Source: Thereva unica (taxonomy: Eukaryota > Arthropoda > Insecta > Diptera > Therevidae). From it: DNA of 64,000 bases. The translations under genes and the position numbers were made by a program. Under the pieces are notes generated by a model that worked only from the letters and a program-made list of their open reading frames with translations, did no database searches and was not told the DNA's origin. The stretch spans positions 166,547,850-166,611,849 of the forward strand of contig OX465283.1 in the NCBI GenBank assembly GCA_949987705.1, read 5' to 3'. Position 1 is the first letter of the stretch. Each line of letters starts with the position of its first letter. Below, one piece after another: positions 53,001 through 58,703 of this stretch.

Positions 53001-56000
53001 ACTGTTCGACAATTTATTTTTTTCGTATAGAATGTCGAACAGCAGCTCTAGCCGGAAGATAGAGAGTAGAAAGAGTTAGATGTAGGAAGGAGCTGCCACA
53101 ACGTAACCGCGATATTTTATTCCATCTACTTCCAACCATTTCGCGACTCTGGCATCGGGGCATTGGAGAAACAACTCGCTGGAGTGTTATGCCTTCTGAA
53201 ACGAGTTGAATCTCATCATCCAACCGATGACATACGCTTGGTGGAGCGGGGAAGGACTAGCGAAGAACATAACATAAGCATCAACATAAAGGAAGCAGCA
53301 GAAGAGACTCTAGGTTGAGCCCCCAGACGAGTAGAATGGATTGGTTCGATCGGCACTGTAGACCCGCAATTGAGGAAAGACACCAGAGCCACCGAGAATA
53401 CATTGCAAGGCCCACAAGAGCAAGGATGGATATCTTCAATCTAAAAAGAAGAAGCAAGCTGTGCAGAGAAAATAAAAGAGAATATCCAGGAGCATCGTAC
53501 AGCTACAGGAAGACTTCGATAAAGGGAGAATTATATATAAAAAGAAAAGTTGTAGAGCGTCTTATCGTAATTAGGAATCTCCTTAAAGCTGATACGACTG
53601 ATCACGAGCGCAACGTATAGTTCACTGGCTTCACTGAAAGTAAAGATCCAAAATTAAGTATGTAATAGAAATATTCGATTTCGAAAAGGGGATGTGCTGG
53701 CTCCAATGCTTTGTATCCACGACCTAGAATGGGTGATAAAGGATATGTTATTCAAAAGAAGTGTGTCAACAGCAACAATTACACAGTACATTTACTTGGA
53801 AATGCAGATGACATGAACATAGTGGGAAGGTCTTTTTTGACAGCAAAAGAAGAAGTTCAAAAGTACATAGGCCTGAACATCAACGAAAAAAAGATATATG
53901 ATGTAACATAACTGGATGATTTAAAATAGGAAGATATATAACTATCGACGAACAAAACCTAGAATTAGTCGGTAAAACAGTCGGTCTACAATTACAAAAA
54001 GAAACGAAGAAAGGAAAGAGATAACTAGAAGAATAATACCGGCTAATCCAGTCTTTTATACCCAAGAGCAAACACTGCCCCCAATATCGCAAATAACAGC
54101 TCAACTGTTGTCGAATTTGCTATACTGAATAGCCTTAATATCGCAATTTTTAATAAGAACTGAAATGCTATACTATTTTTATTTAATTACTACAAAACAG
54201 TTTTACAAAACTTGCTTGAGCGAACTTAAATAAAACTATAATTTACGAATTTATTACAAAATATGAATTGAAATGTTTCCTGCAAAATGTCTTTAATATA
54301 ATAAATTGATAAAACTGTTGACAATAATTGTTTAAAATCATAATTTGCCCATATAATATAAATCGAAATTCCAAACAATATCTTCGTCTCAATTTATCTG
54401 AACTTGATATCTTATTTCTGAACTTGAAATCGTATCGTCTGGTTTAAAAATACTTACAATATTGCCAGATTTCTCATGACTTCTTCGTTTTTTTGCCCTT
54501 TTATGTACTTCTATGGGAACTAAAAAAATGTTTATTTTTGTATTAATTAATTACTAATAAATTTCAACCCTTACCGGGGTTACTTTCGAGGCCAGCCTTC
54601 CTTTGTCGCTTCAATTTTTCTTCGTCCAGCACACTTCTGCCACGATTAGCAACGTTGGTCATATCTATATCATGTAATGGAGATTTGGATTTTTTGAAAC
54701 TTAACTTAAGCAAGTTGGAAAAGTCAGGAGCATTGTTACTCGTGCTCTTTTCTTTAAGCTTGGCAAAGTCCTAAATTATACAAAGCATTATTGAAACTAT
54801 TAATGAACTACTATGAAATATTCTTGTACCAATTTGGGGTGCTTAACATGTGGAATTTCTCCTCGAAATACTTCGCAAATTTGTTCCAAATAGTTGAGCC
54901 AAATTTTTGAATCAATATTCTCTAAGGTCATTGAAACTTTAGCCGACATTATCCGTGGAATATTTAATTCACTTTCAAGAATCTTAAAAGCAACTTCGTT
55001 ACATTCTATCGGACTGCAGTCTTTTAATGCATTTAAGTCCACGAGATCCGGTCGATATCTGAAATTTAAAAGGCGCTGTTGAGAGAGAGAGAGAAATTGT
55101 ATTTATTATGGGCTGTAAATTACCGATTAATCAATGCACATAAAACGTTTCCACCAGTAAAGCATTCTGAAAGTTCTGTTAACTTATGTGAAAACTCATG
55201 ACCATGCAATTGAGCTTTGATCCATCGCAACAAAACAGTACTGAGAGGTTGAGTATCTTAAAGTAAAAAGTAAATACTCGTCTATCTCTTCACATTCGCG
55301 ATATTCATTAGTTACCTCCTGATCGTCTCTTTCTTCTGGTTGGAATTTCTGGAGCAACTGTCTGAATAACGTTTGAGTCCATGAATGTTTGCTCGAGAAT
55401 TGTTTCGTCATCAGTGTCCACCAAGTGCTTAACTTGCCAAACGTTTACCGTGGATCTATTAAGATTAGGATAACGAGTAGCTGGATCCACAGTGTAAGCT
55501 CCTATATCGCGGTGCAAGTTTTCAGGTGTTGTTTGAGCCAGTAATCTAATGCAAGTGAACGTTTTATTATTTATGGATACAATTAAAAAAAAACAGAATT
55601 CGATTAAGTTCTAGCTACGTATAATCACCTGTAAATACTTTCTCTCTGCGCCAACACCCCGAGAATACTGTTTTTTGTGTTAGCCCAGAGTTTAATGGCA
55701 TATGCAGAGTCCATGCTGGATAGAAAGCCCCTAGCGCATCCTGAGCCGGTGGGCCAGAATGGTTCTAGTAAACTATCGCCAACTAGACATTGAAGAAGTC
55801 GATAATTTTTTCTCACCTTAATAATAAAAAAGATTGTAATTATTCTCTTGGGAGGCTAAATGTTATACTACATACAAGAACCCTGCAGGATGTCTCTGCA
55901 GCGAACATGGAGGTGAAATCAAACATAGCAACATCTGGTTTACCATAGTGGTTTACTGCAAATTCTAAATTAGGCATTTGATACTTGGTAGAAAATTCTG

Positions 56001-57119
56001 CAGCTTCTCGTGCATAATCCAGAAGTTTGTCAGTGTTAACGTTCGGGGGCGCTAACAGTTCAGCTGGATCGGCAAAATCCTAAAGCACAAATATCACCAA
56101 CATCATCTACGCAATCATTTAATGATTTGTCTTACCTGAATTATTACACCTTTATCAATTAAGCTATGCTTTTTAGCAGTCATCACAAAATAATGGGTTT
56201 CGTCTTTATAGTAAACTATGTTCTCTAAATCTATTCCAGTAGTTTGGTACAATTCCTTAAAAAATGATTGATTGAAGATGAAGGCAACACCACTTATCTC
56301 TTCGGCCTTGGCTTCAGCCTCTGTTTTCTTATTTATAAAGTTGGCTGTGATAGCGATTGCCAGCTTGCCTCGAAATTCCTTACGCTTAAAGCCTTCTAGT
56401 GTATTTCTTTTACCATCTGCACCAATCAAGACATCGAATTCATAATGGGAAACTGCATGATCTTCTGGAGATATCTGAGCCCGCCATCCACAACCATCAC
56501 TTGGTTCAATAGTATTTAGAAAGGACACACCTTCGTGTACCTCAACTCCAAGAAGGAGGGCAACCTTCAGCAAGATGCACTGCAACTGTCTGATTGAAAT
56601 ATGGTCTATAGATCCGGCACAAAATTTCCCATAGAACTTCTTGGCCCCTAAATTCCTTAAGTCTGTTATAACGAAAGGCCACAAATGTAGAACATTGTTT
56701 CGTGATATTCTGTCACGTTTCTCTACGACAACAACTTTAGAGCCCAACAGTTGGGCCTCGATGGCAGTACGCAATCCACAAGGACCAGCTCCAATTACTA
56801 GGACCCGTGTTCCTGTGCAAGCGTTACCTTTGTTGTAGACTCGATGCGATGCTCTAGCATCGAATTTCTTCCAAAGGGCTTGAGCCTTCCAACTGCGAAT
56901 TTTTGCTTTTAATTTTGGATAGAACTCATTCAATGGGCCTGGTCTAAGCTTAAGAGTATCACACATATTTCTATACAGTCCCAATGTTTGACGCATCGTA
57001 GTCGCCACGCAAAAGTGGTCGAATATCTCCGCTGCCAGAGCGGCGGCGTCATTTTCAGCCATTTGCTGCTGCTGTTGTTGCAGCTGAAGCTGTCGTTGAT
57101 GATGAGATGACCGGCTCAT
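28576..57119 (-). CDS. Mical: Mical, [F-actin]-monooxygenase, multi-exon gene
   Basis: MICAL proteins are FAD-dependent monooxygenases that oxidise methionines of F-actin and disassemble filaments downstream of semaphorin/plexin signalling. Coding exons, inferred from GT-AG sites with matching phase: 57119-56136, 56079-55876, 55816-55629, 55545-55316, 55256-55124, 55058-54830, 54770-54575, 54519-54458, 51675-51427, 51098-50613, 50556-50284, 50197-49783, 49710-49592; then either 49338-40579 (stop), or 39085-38927, 38148-36211, 36066-34276, 32077-31921, 31830-31626, 31571-31488, 29513-29413, 29357-29227 and a tentative last exon near 28581. Domain order is monooxygenase, calponin homology, LIM, long acidic Ser/Pro-rich region, and C-terminal bMERB coiled coil. 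Predicted lengths are about 4175 and 2779 aa, in the range reported for Drosophila Mical isoforms. The start codon is directly preceded by a splice acceptor, so a noncoding first exon lies upstream. No frameshift was seen. The last exon is the weakest part of the model. Confidence 0.96.
29715..29860 (+). repeat. Short tandem repeat, about 48-50-bp unit
   Basis: TTGGTGGC(G/T)(A/G)TGATAAA..TGGATTGT recurs about three times in Mical intron 20. Small open frames here result from the repeat, not from a gene. Confidence 0.6.
29972..30163. mobile_element. Possible MITE with GC-rich inverted ends
   Basis: The left end (CACACAT...CATCCGCACCCGCACCGTGT) and right end (ACACGGTGGGGATGCGGTGC...TGTGTCCCGACC) are imperfect inverted repeats, conspicuously GC-rich against an AT-rich intron. 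No target duplication was fixed. Confidence 0.5.
30638..30825 (-). mobile_element. Short SINE copy, tRNA head fused directly to tail
   Basis: The minus strand has the tRNA-like head (B box GGTTCGATTCC) joined after only a few bases to the hairpin-bearing 3' part and an A-rich tail. The roughly 270-bp body present at 63450-63715 is missing. It lies in the Mical intron between exons 20 and 21. Confidence 0.8.
33060..33830 (-). pseudogene. LINE relic in Mical intron between exons 17 and 18
   Basis: Sequence from about 33690 to 33830 matches 63840-64000 (reverse transcriptase palm). 33492-33710 holds [15 protein letters not shown] shifted frames, with an alternative frame reading [12 protein letters not shown]. 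33100-33260 holds FLNRTTR and [11 protein letters not shown], the C-terminal signature. It is a degraded member of the family at 57870-58239, in the same orientation as Mical. Confidence 0.7.
34276..39085 (-). CDS. Mical: Mical exons 15-17: acidic Ser/Thr-rich region of the bMERB isoform
   Basis: Exon 15 (39085-38927, 159 nt) encodes an acidic segment containing [10 protein letters not shown]. Its phase matches exon 13, so exon 14 can be skipped. Exon 16 (38148-36211, 1938 nt) and exon 17 (36066-34276, 1791 nt) encode long low-complexity Lys/Glu/Ser/Thr-rich sequence, with several [15 protein letters not shown] runs, a His-rich tract ([13 protein letters not shown]) near the end of exon 16, and a basic Ser-rich segment ([16 protein letters not shown]) near the end of exon 17. 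No separate catalytic domain is visible; this corresponds to the long disordered middle region of fly Mical. The antisense strand also has medium-length open frames here, which I regard as shadows. Confidence 0.9.
38250..38910 (-). pseudogene. LINE 3' end relic in Mical intron between exons 15 and 16
   Basis: The minus strand shows a degraded C-terminal reverse transcriptase signature, [16 protein letters not shown], then [11 protein letters not shown] just before 38257. The same CATGGTGCAATGTCTAG-type block is seen at about 2803, 13790 and 33100. Stops and frameshifts are present. Confidence 0.65.
40547..40552 (-). terminator. Poly(A) signal AATAAA after Mical exon 14 stop
   Basis: On the minus strand AATAAA falls about 27 bp beyond the TAA at 40581-40579, in AT-rich sequence. 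It supports exon 14 as a terminal exon of a long isoform. Confidence 0.55.
40579..49338 (-). CDS. Mical: Mical giant alternative exon 14 with 68-residue repeat array and its own stop
   Basis: A single uninterrupted 8760-nt reading frame (2919 codons plus TAA) begins after a clear acceptor at 49339 and continues the frame of exon 13. The protein is Ser/Lys/Glu/Asp-rich, looks intrinsically disordered, and lacks a recognisable folded domain. Paired short repeats near the N-terminal end (two FxxRR.. motifs, and DISKYFP/DLSKYFP) precede the homogeneous repeat array at 42440-45300. The frame ends with KDSCVVS and a TAA at 40581-40579. A poly(A) signal follows within 30 bp, and no phase-0 donor was noticed near the end. 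This suggests an alternative terminal exon giving a long isoform without bMERB, rather than an internal exon. RNA evidence is absent. Confidence 0.88.
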   Translation of the reverse strand, partial: VVSIADSQQTNIDNINGDIVNLKFDSETNLNAIINDLVLPNTERRVEGTSKTDMQVLERNLERKVSTEIDALNENLYNLNNLIKLNKEVVTLKRQNSVKDDIMKKLSLKEKWLNDTEAGNLLPANQSLDKEIVENIIEDIKKVELGEEGKGEDTRTLDMGKDLPKSDERKDGEKKEEIVIEKKIEDIKIDDKKENGTETVNLRNRRKTISDIKTGEEASELQKQFQLRRHSFKFPSDKEVVAPAANKSYEGSELQKKFEQRRQALRTPSDSDVGKLLYDAESRPPKHEENMNNALKNIEVKSFSDTMDTIKSLITTPKVTKQSSVDISKYFPNQKLEKSASVAKNVNQKTLKDVDLSKYFPKSPEPKRKEVSTVASRMSPSLRRKSDVVSTKNGTDLKGQSKILPPAKSSTNAPKDDSKKPPKAKVNSLKKPIPKRNALAPQNKVETTNGNGITKSDSDLDIFDQLLDGAMDINAGKSTVTSKSPKIVRKTSKNDGSNTKKKKGSPSPNSKFKKKDGIEKVLDANEQIFEEILQTDETRSPSVEYQKLFNEEKSPSADLSDRIEQILIDNNTTPSNPKVPVRKKKLAKQSKTNGSAVEIDGNTPKTNQDGTSTSNQSCPPLNESHAKIIRNTQNIPSANNVSKGNSMDLDINFEKTMEYLKTDWRKEAEKFLQKKKDSFYAKRRGEDISDSEEEDFGEHIINQPLVSKKLENVEEESLSETEEILNGIIDDMRKETTNENANEFIEDILDAEKQNLSISKNKDEIPLSDSQETLVGTEFKLKTDHQNDAERTEGEDVLPATTIPDKEADLIEKEINENVDSVKVEHTIQSPLENDQSTTNQPSNENLGNAIDEPKKDADIGNKDESDKKEQVLSNKVLSKMINIVDDVTTKGLNILPDLIAANVDAPRHIPSSMCKENDRTKDDLKIETLNENIEAKPDTSEKTSAVFDKPENNVSVNISIPDKLPSSGNETPAPEKTSLDIKLEQNKPISDENSSKDNQKYSIQFNKVMAELGSMSKLLKETKRPIVPKRLNKIEKPALDSGTKDCPKAEECKNDLKTDGNGPLILNNVPKIEEKQKLPVDEKQEPKSKQNKIDMDSDDSLSDIELNDLEVEQLINEIMHEFGETKEVEKEVLIDELLSETVEAKPLELTDEMAADSSKPTTESTEEYSKKTIEKSPSEDSIERLFNEFADDMLVDVEFDSNDEIISIIPKGKVAKEEGDLIRKNINISPDIDSKPDELVSHAVENDNSGAKCTLSDGSICKETSNAINEITSQNTDNEVNKPISLDNNTAIKPSIMDVSETNKDEVTSTTSINNLLKEQENRVQESISNVNEIDREKNNKVDENKSISEVTKSVSPPKTTESKIAVESSSPKTSPLRKNSSSSLKTPPLRKNSTNEVDREKNDKVEDIKPISPSSEVCTTSVPPPTTTDAKIDVESSSPKTSPLRRNSSSSLKTPPLRKNSANEVDREKNDKVEDIKPISPSSEVCTTSVPPPTTTDAKIDVESSSPKTSPLRRNSSSSLKTPPLRKNSTNEVDREKNDKVEDIKPISPSSEVCTTSVPPPTTTDSKIDVESSSPKTSPLRRNSSSSLKTPPLRKNSTNEVDREKNDKVEDIKPISPSSEVCTKSVSPPKTTDAKIDVESSSPKTSPLRRNSSSSLKTPQLRKNSANEIGREQNDKVEDIKPISPSSEVCTKSVSPPKTTDSKIDVESSSPKTSPLRKNSSSSLKTPPLRKNSANEIDREKNDKVEDIKPISPSSEVCTTSVPPPTTTDSKIDVESSSPKTSPLRRNSSSSLKTPPLRKNSTNEVDREKNDKVEDIKPISPSSEVCTKSVSPPKTTDAKIDVESSSPKTSPLRRNSSSSLKTPQLRKNSANEIGREQNDKVEDIKPISPSSEVCTKSVSPPKTTDSKIDVESSSPKTSPLRKNSSSSLKTPPLRKNSTNEVDREKNDKVEDIKPISPSSEVCTTSVPPPTTTDAKIDVESSSPKTSPLRKNSSSSLKTPPLRKNSANEIDREKNDKVEDIKPISPSSEVNTKSVSPPKTTESKIDVESSSPKTSPLRRNSSSSLKTPPLRKNSANEIGREQNDKVEAIKSISPSSEVNTKSVSPPKTTESKIDVESSSPKTSPLRRNSSSSLKTPPLRKNSANEIGREQNDKVEAIKSISPSSEVNTKSVSPPKTTESKIDVESSSPKTSPLRRNSSSSLKTPPLRKNSANEIGREQNDKVEAIKSISPSSEVNTKSVSPPKTTESKIDVESSSPKTSPLRRNSSSSLKTPPLRKNSANEIGPEQNDKVEAIKSISPSSVVSSKSVSPNNKTDESTASRETVSPIRPLRKNQLSFDDDTSNENALKENKESVSSSISTTDIKMMSKSAKGSPEIESTSLYPIRPLRKYDRTVDIDKKNDNIISSNSSDNSKKQYSEVSRRITPPINEKMLSESIDTVETKSISPVKILPNYDACVSIDDTNLETKTTSTCDLPTEKYDKRTDSTSPTNNNEITESIPTFNDNGESCFPIKPFRRNKSYTSSTSPEPPNAPTRGRRLSQKLSPADMPPSVQDILRDIENNSEKAYFINLIDETSPKFPIMKDEEDETQPIEETKPRTLPRTKRSKSREKEPLTELEYIERLEMERMEALIKRDEMYASRNKPVNLTYAEVLKENINDRTNYSGQDKKYYSSPSISPRQYSESNPNRDFTSSPVSKPNSNFDDGAYNSSLIKEKTISSSPLTELPSAKTRIKRQYSEENPRREIISTSPINSFNKETHVSADSIFSPSKSIMSRSSEQIPHRSYQRISNPMDRGTQILLDRSKMLHDMKEDFMTEKNAGNNPYLKKMISTEKICPDVEEYIIQNKPRDERPRKLFPTSRSIESKRYLNRTPEFSTSTSFARPHSLASSTQSPRNFVEYFKKSPSHHKERGRSKDSCVVS
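42440..45300 (-). repeat. Intragenic tandem array, 204-bp (68-aa) unit, about 14 copies
   Basis: The array lies entirely inside Mical exon 14 and preserves frame because the unit is 204 bp. Each unit carries PSSEV, then a VPPPTTT or VSPPKTT variant, [25 protein letters not shown] and a [17 protein letters not shown] acidic end. Units differ by few substitutions. A rare variant encoding PQLRKN occurs at 43741 and 44353, exactly 612 bp (three units) apart, and neighbouring variants also repeat in the same order, so a three-unit higher-order repeat is present. Units nearest the 3' end (IGREQ, EAIKS variants) form a second, more recently homogenised block. Basic-Asn-Ser motifs (RRNS, RKNS) and SP/TP sites recur in every unit and could be phosphorylation sites. 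Confidence 0.95.
49592..54770 (-). CDS. Mical: Mical exons 7-13: linker, LIM domain and acidic region
   Basis: Exons 7 and 8 (54770-54575, 54519-54458) encode a basic linker containing KRAKKRRS, a possible nuclear localisation signal. A 2.8 kb intron follows, filled with mobile elements. Exons 9 and 10 (51675-51427, 51098-50613) encode charged, helix-prone sequence. Exon 11 (50556-50284) encodes one LIM zinc-binding domain: CHFC, then [10 protein letters not shown], then FYCTQHF supply the zinc ligands. Exon 12 (50197-49783) is extremely acidic, with runs of Ser, Asp and Glu such as [19 protein letters not shown], a likely casein-kinase-2-type phosphorylation region. Exon 13 (49710-49592) ends in phase 0 at TDTETE. 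It can therefore join in frame either to the giant exon 14 or to exon 15. Confidence 0.93.
51987..52082. mobile_element. 96-bp hairpin MITE with ACATACA target duplication
   Basis: Nearly the whole element is one inverted repeat: GGGTGAATTCAAAAA at the left, with its complement at the right, and CTGCCGCAAC / GTTGCGGCAG further in. ACATACA flanks it at 51980-51986 and 52083-52089. It lies in Mical intron 8. Confidence 0.85.
52370..53950 (+). pseudogene. RTE-like LINE relic in Mical intron 8, interrupted by a SINE
   Basis: The left part begins with [11 protein letters not shown], the start of an apurinic-type endonuclease domain, followed by degraded sequence to about 52930. After a SINE (about 52936-53262) come reverse transcriptase remnants, with [22 protein letters not shown] at 53780-53860 as the altered catalytic motif. 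The D of the first position is kept but YADD reads NADD. Multiple stops break the frame. It is opposite in strand to Mical. Confidence 0.75.
52936..53262 (-). mobile_element. 5'-truncated SINE copy in Mical intron 8
   Basis: About 315 bp match 63330-63645 with only about four visible differences, including the 3' extension CCAACAGAACCACAA on the tail side. The tRNA head is missing. It is an unoccupied relative of the site used by the 4.8 kb transposon. Confidence 0.85.
54830..57119 (-). CDS. Mical: Mical exons 1-6: FAD monooxygenase and calponin homology domains
   Basis: Exon 1 (57119-56136) encodes residues 1-328. It opens with a short Gln-rich leader, then shows the FAD dinucleotide-binding motif GAGPCG at about residues 110-115 and a second flavin motif containing IGADGKRN near residue 237. 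Exons 2-4 finish the catalytic domain; [16 protein letters not shown] lies in exon 3 (55816-55629). Exon 4 ends in a basic RRKRRSGG stretch. Exons 5 and 6 (55256-55124, 55058-54830) encode a single calponin homology domain, beginning [18 protein letters not shown] and continuing through [10 protein letters not shown]. All junction phases are consistent: exons of 984, 204, 188, 230, 133 and 229 nt keep one frame. These are the most conserved parts of MICAL, so the identification is secure. Confidence 0.96.
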
Positions 57120-57120
57120 T

Positions 57121-57869
57121 CTGAAATAAAGTAAAAATTAAAATAAGTCTAAAAATAAGATCCAATAAATCGTGGGATTTGAATGCTTCAGGAATAAATC
57201 ACAAACCACAAAATTAGATATCTTAGATTGTTTATTAACTTTTTAATTTATAATTGGCCATCATAAGGTCAATCTGACAACATTGCGGAGATTTGATTAG
57301 ACAAATGTGGCTAAAATAGAATGTTTTGACACATTTTCAACGATTACTAAAATTTATATTAGAGAATAATTTTCATAGACTTTTATTTAGCAATAATTTT
57401 CACATTCAACAAAGGACGTAATTTACACCCACTAAACTATCGTGAACTGATACTTTCTAGTGTATGAAACTAGCAGCTAGTGTTTCTAGCGCATTTCGTG
57501 TAGAGTACGACATTAAAACTCCATCGGGACTAAGTGGGAACATGAAAATCGACGAACAACAACGTCAACTATAGTGGAATAATGAGACATTTAGGTAATT
57601 ACTTAATAGATACTAAAGGTCTAGTCAAAAAATATATTCCTCAATGGAATTGGTCAGCAGACTGTTGTGGTGTATGAAACGATTAGGGTTTATGAAAAGA
57701 AAAAAGGAACGCTTTTTTATAGCCATCATTTTCACGCTTTATTATTAAAATTGTACTTTTCAAGGTGAGCATATCGGTAATTACGTACGCATACAAAACT
57801 ATTTGAATACTTAATGAGTAGCTGTTCGTGCTGAAAATAAACGAAAGATATGTTTATGGAGTAGCTATA
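57121..57869. other. 5' intron of Mical, no gene seen
   Basis: The sequence immediately 5' of the Mical ATG (minus strand) is a pyrimidine-rich tract ending in CAG, a splice acceptor, so this AT-rich stretch is intron. No first exon or promoter could be recognised; it may lie beyond the right end of the window. Confidence 0.5.
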
Positions 57870-58239
57870 TTGACCAATTTGCAATCGATCCTCTGGCGGG
57901 ATCGTAGATTATAGCCCTGGCCGACAGCTGACGGAGGAAATTGCATCTTTTAAGCAATCTTAAGCATTCTGATGCTCTTTAGCGATTTGGAATAAGTGAT
58001 TACACCAACGCAGATCTTCTGTTAATGTTATGCCTAGGATATTGAGAGATGGCTCTGCCATCAGGTCTAGACTGTCCACTGAAATGGGAGGGATTGAGGA
58101 GCGCGTTTTCTTAGAAAAGAGATAGTATTTTGTTTTCCCTGCGAATTCGACATGATTCTTGAGGCCCCAATCTATAATCAGATTTATATCCCTGTTGATT
58201 GAAATGGACATAAATTCACGATCAAGCAAACAAGGTCTT
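57870..58239 (-). pseudogene. LINE reverse transcriptase ORF, distal part, split by SINE and transposon
   Basis: The minus-strand frame 58229-57960 reads SINRDINLIIDWGLKNHVEF, the thumb/post-YxDD region of Jockey-superfamily LINE reverse transcriptases, and continues as a degraded LKRC... segment. It is the continuation of the frame at 63813-64000: excising 58240-63812 joins DIAR with PCLLDREF in frame. It belongs to the same family as copies near 2760, 13780, 33060 and 38260. Confidence 0.8.
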
Positions 58240-58703
58240 TTTTTTTTTTATGTCGCTGGTTTGCGAGAATAACGACGCAACTAAAAATTATTGATTTTAC
58301 AGAATGACGTTTTTTAATTTTTTAAAAATCATTTAGTGTATACCGCAAAGTGTAAATCATATATTGAGGGTTTGACTTAAATGATTAAAGGGAAATATAT
58401 CGTAGTATTAAAACACATAAAAAGATTTTAGAATTTTATTAAAATTATAAAAAAAAACCTCATTTACAGGTGGTCTCAGACATGAGTCTTTATTCACGAA
58501 ACTAAAAAATTAAAAATTCAAATTATGTCATTTTTACAGAGTAACTTTATATGTAGGTATTAAAACTCTGTTCGGAATAAATGGAATAAAAAAAAATGAA
58601 ATCAAAATGAAAATGGATTCTTCAAAATTGAGGGAAAAAAGTCAAAAATGGGTACATACATCAATTCTTAAAATATAAATGTAAATAAAATAAATGATTT
58701 CTT

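Noticed and set aside
53014..53223. 69-codon frame nearly identical to one at 63398-63607
   Set aside because: The identity comes from the SINE copies at both places; no coding signal beyond that.
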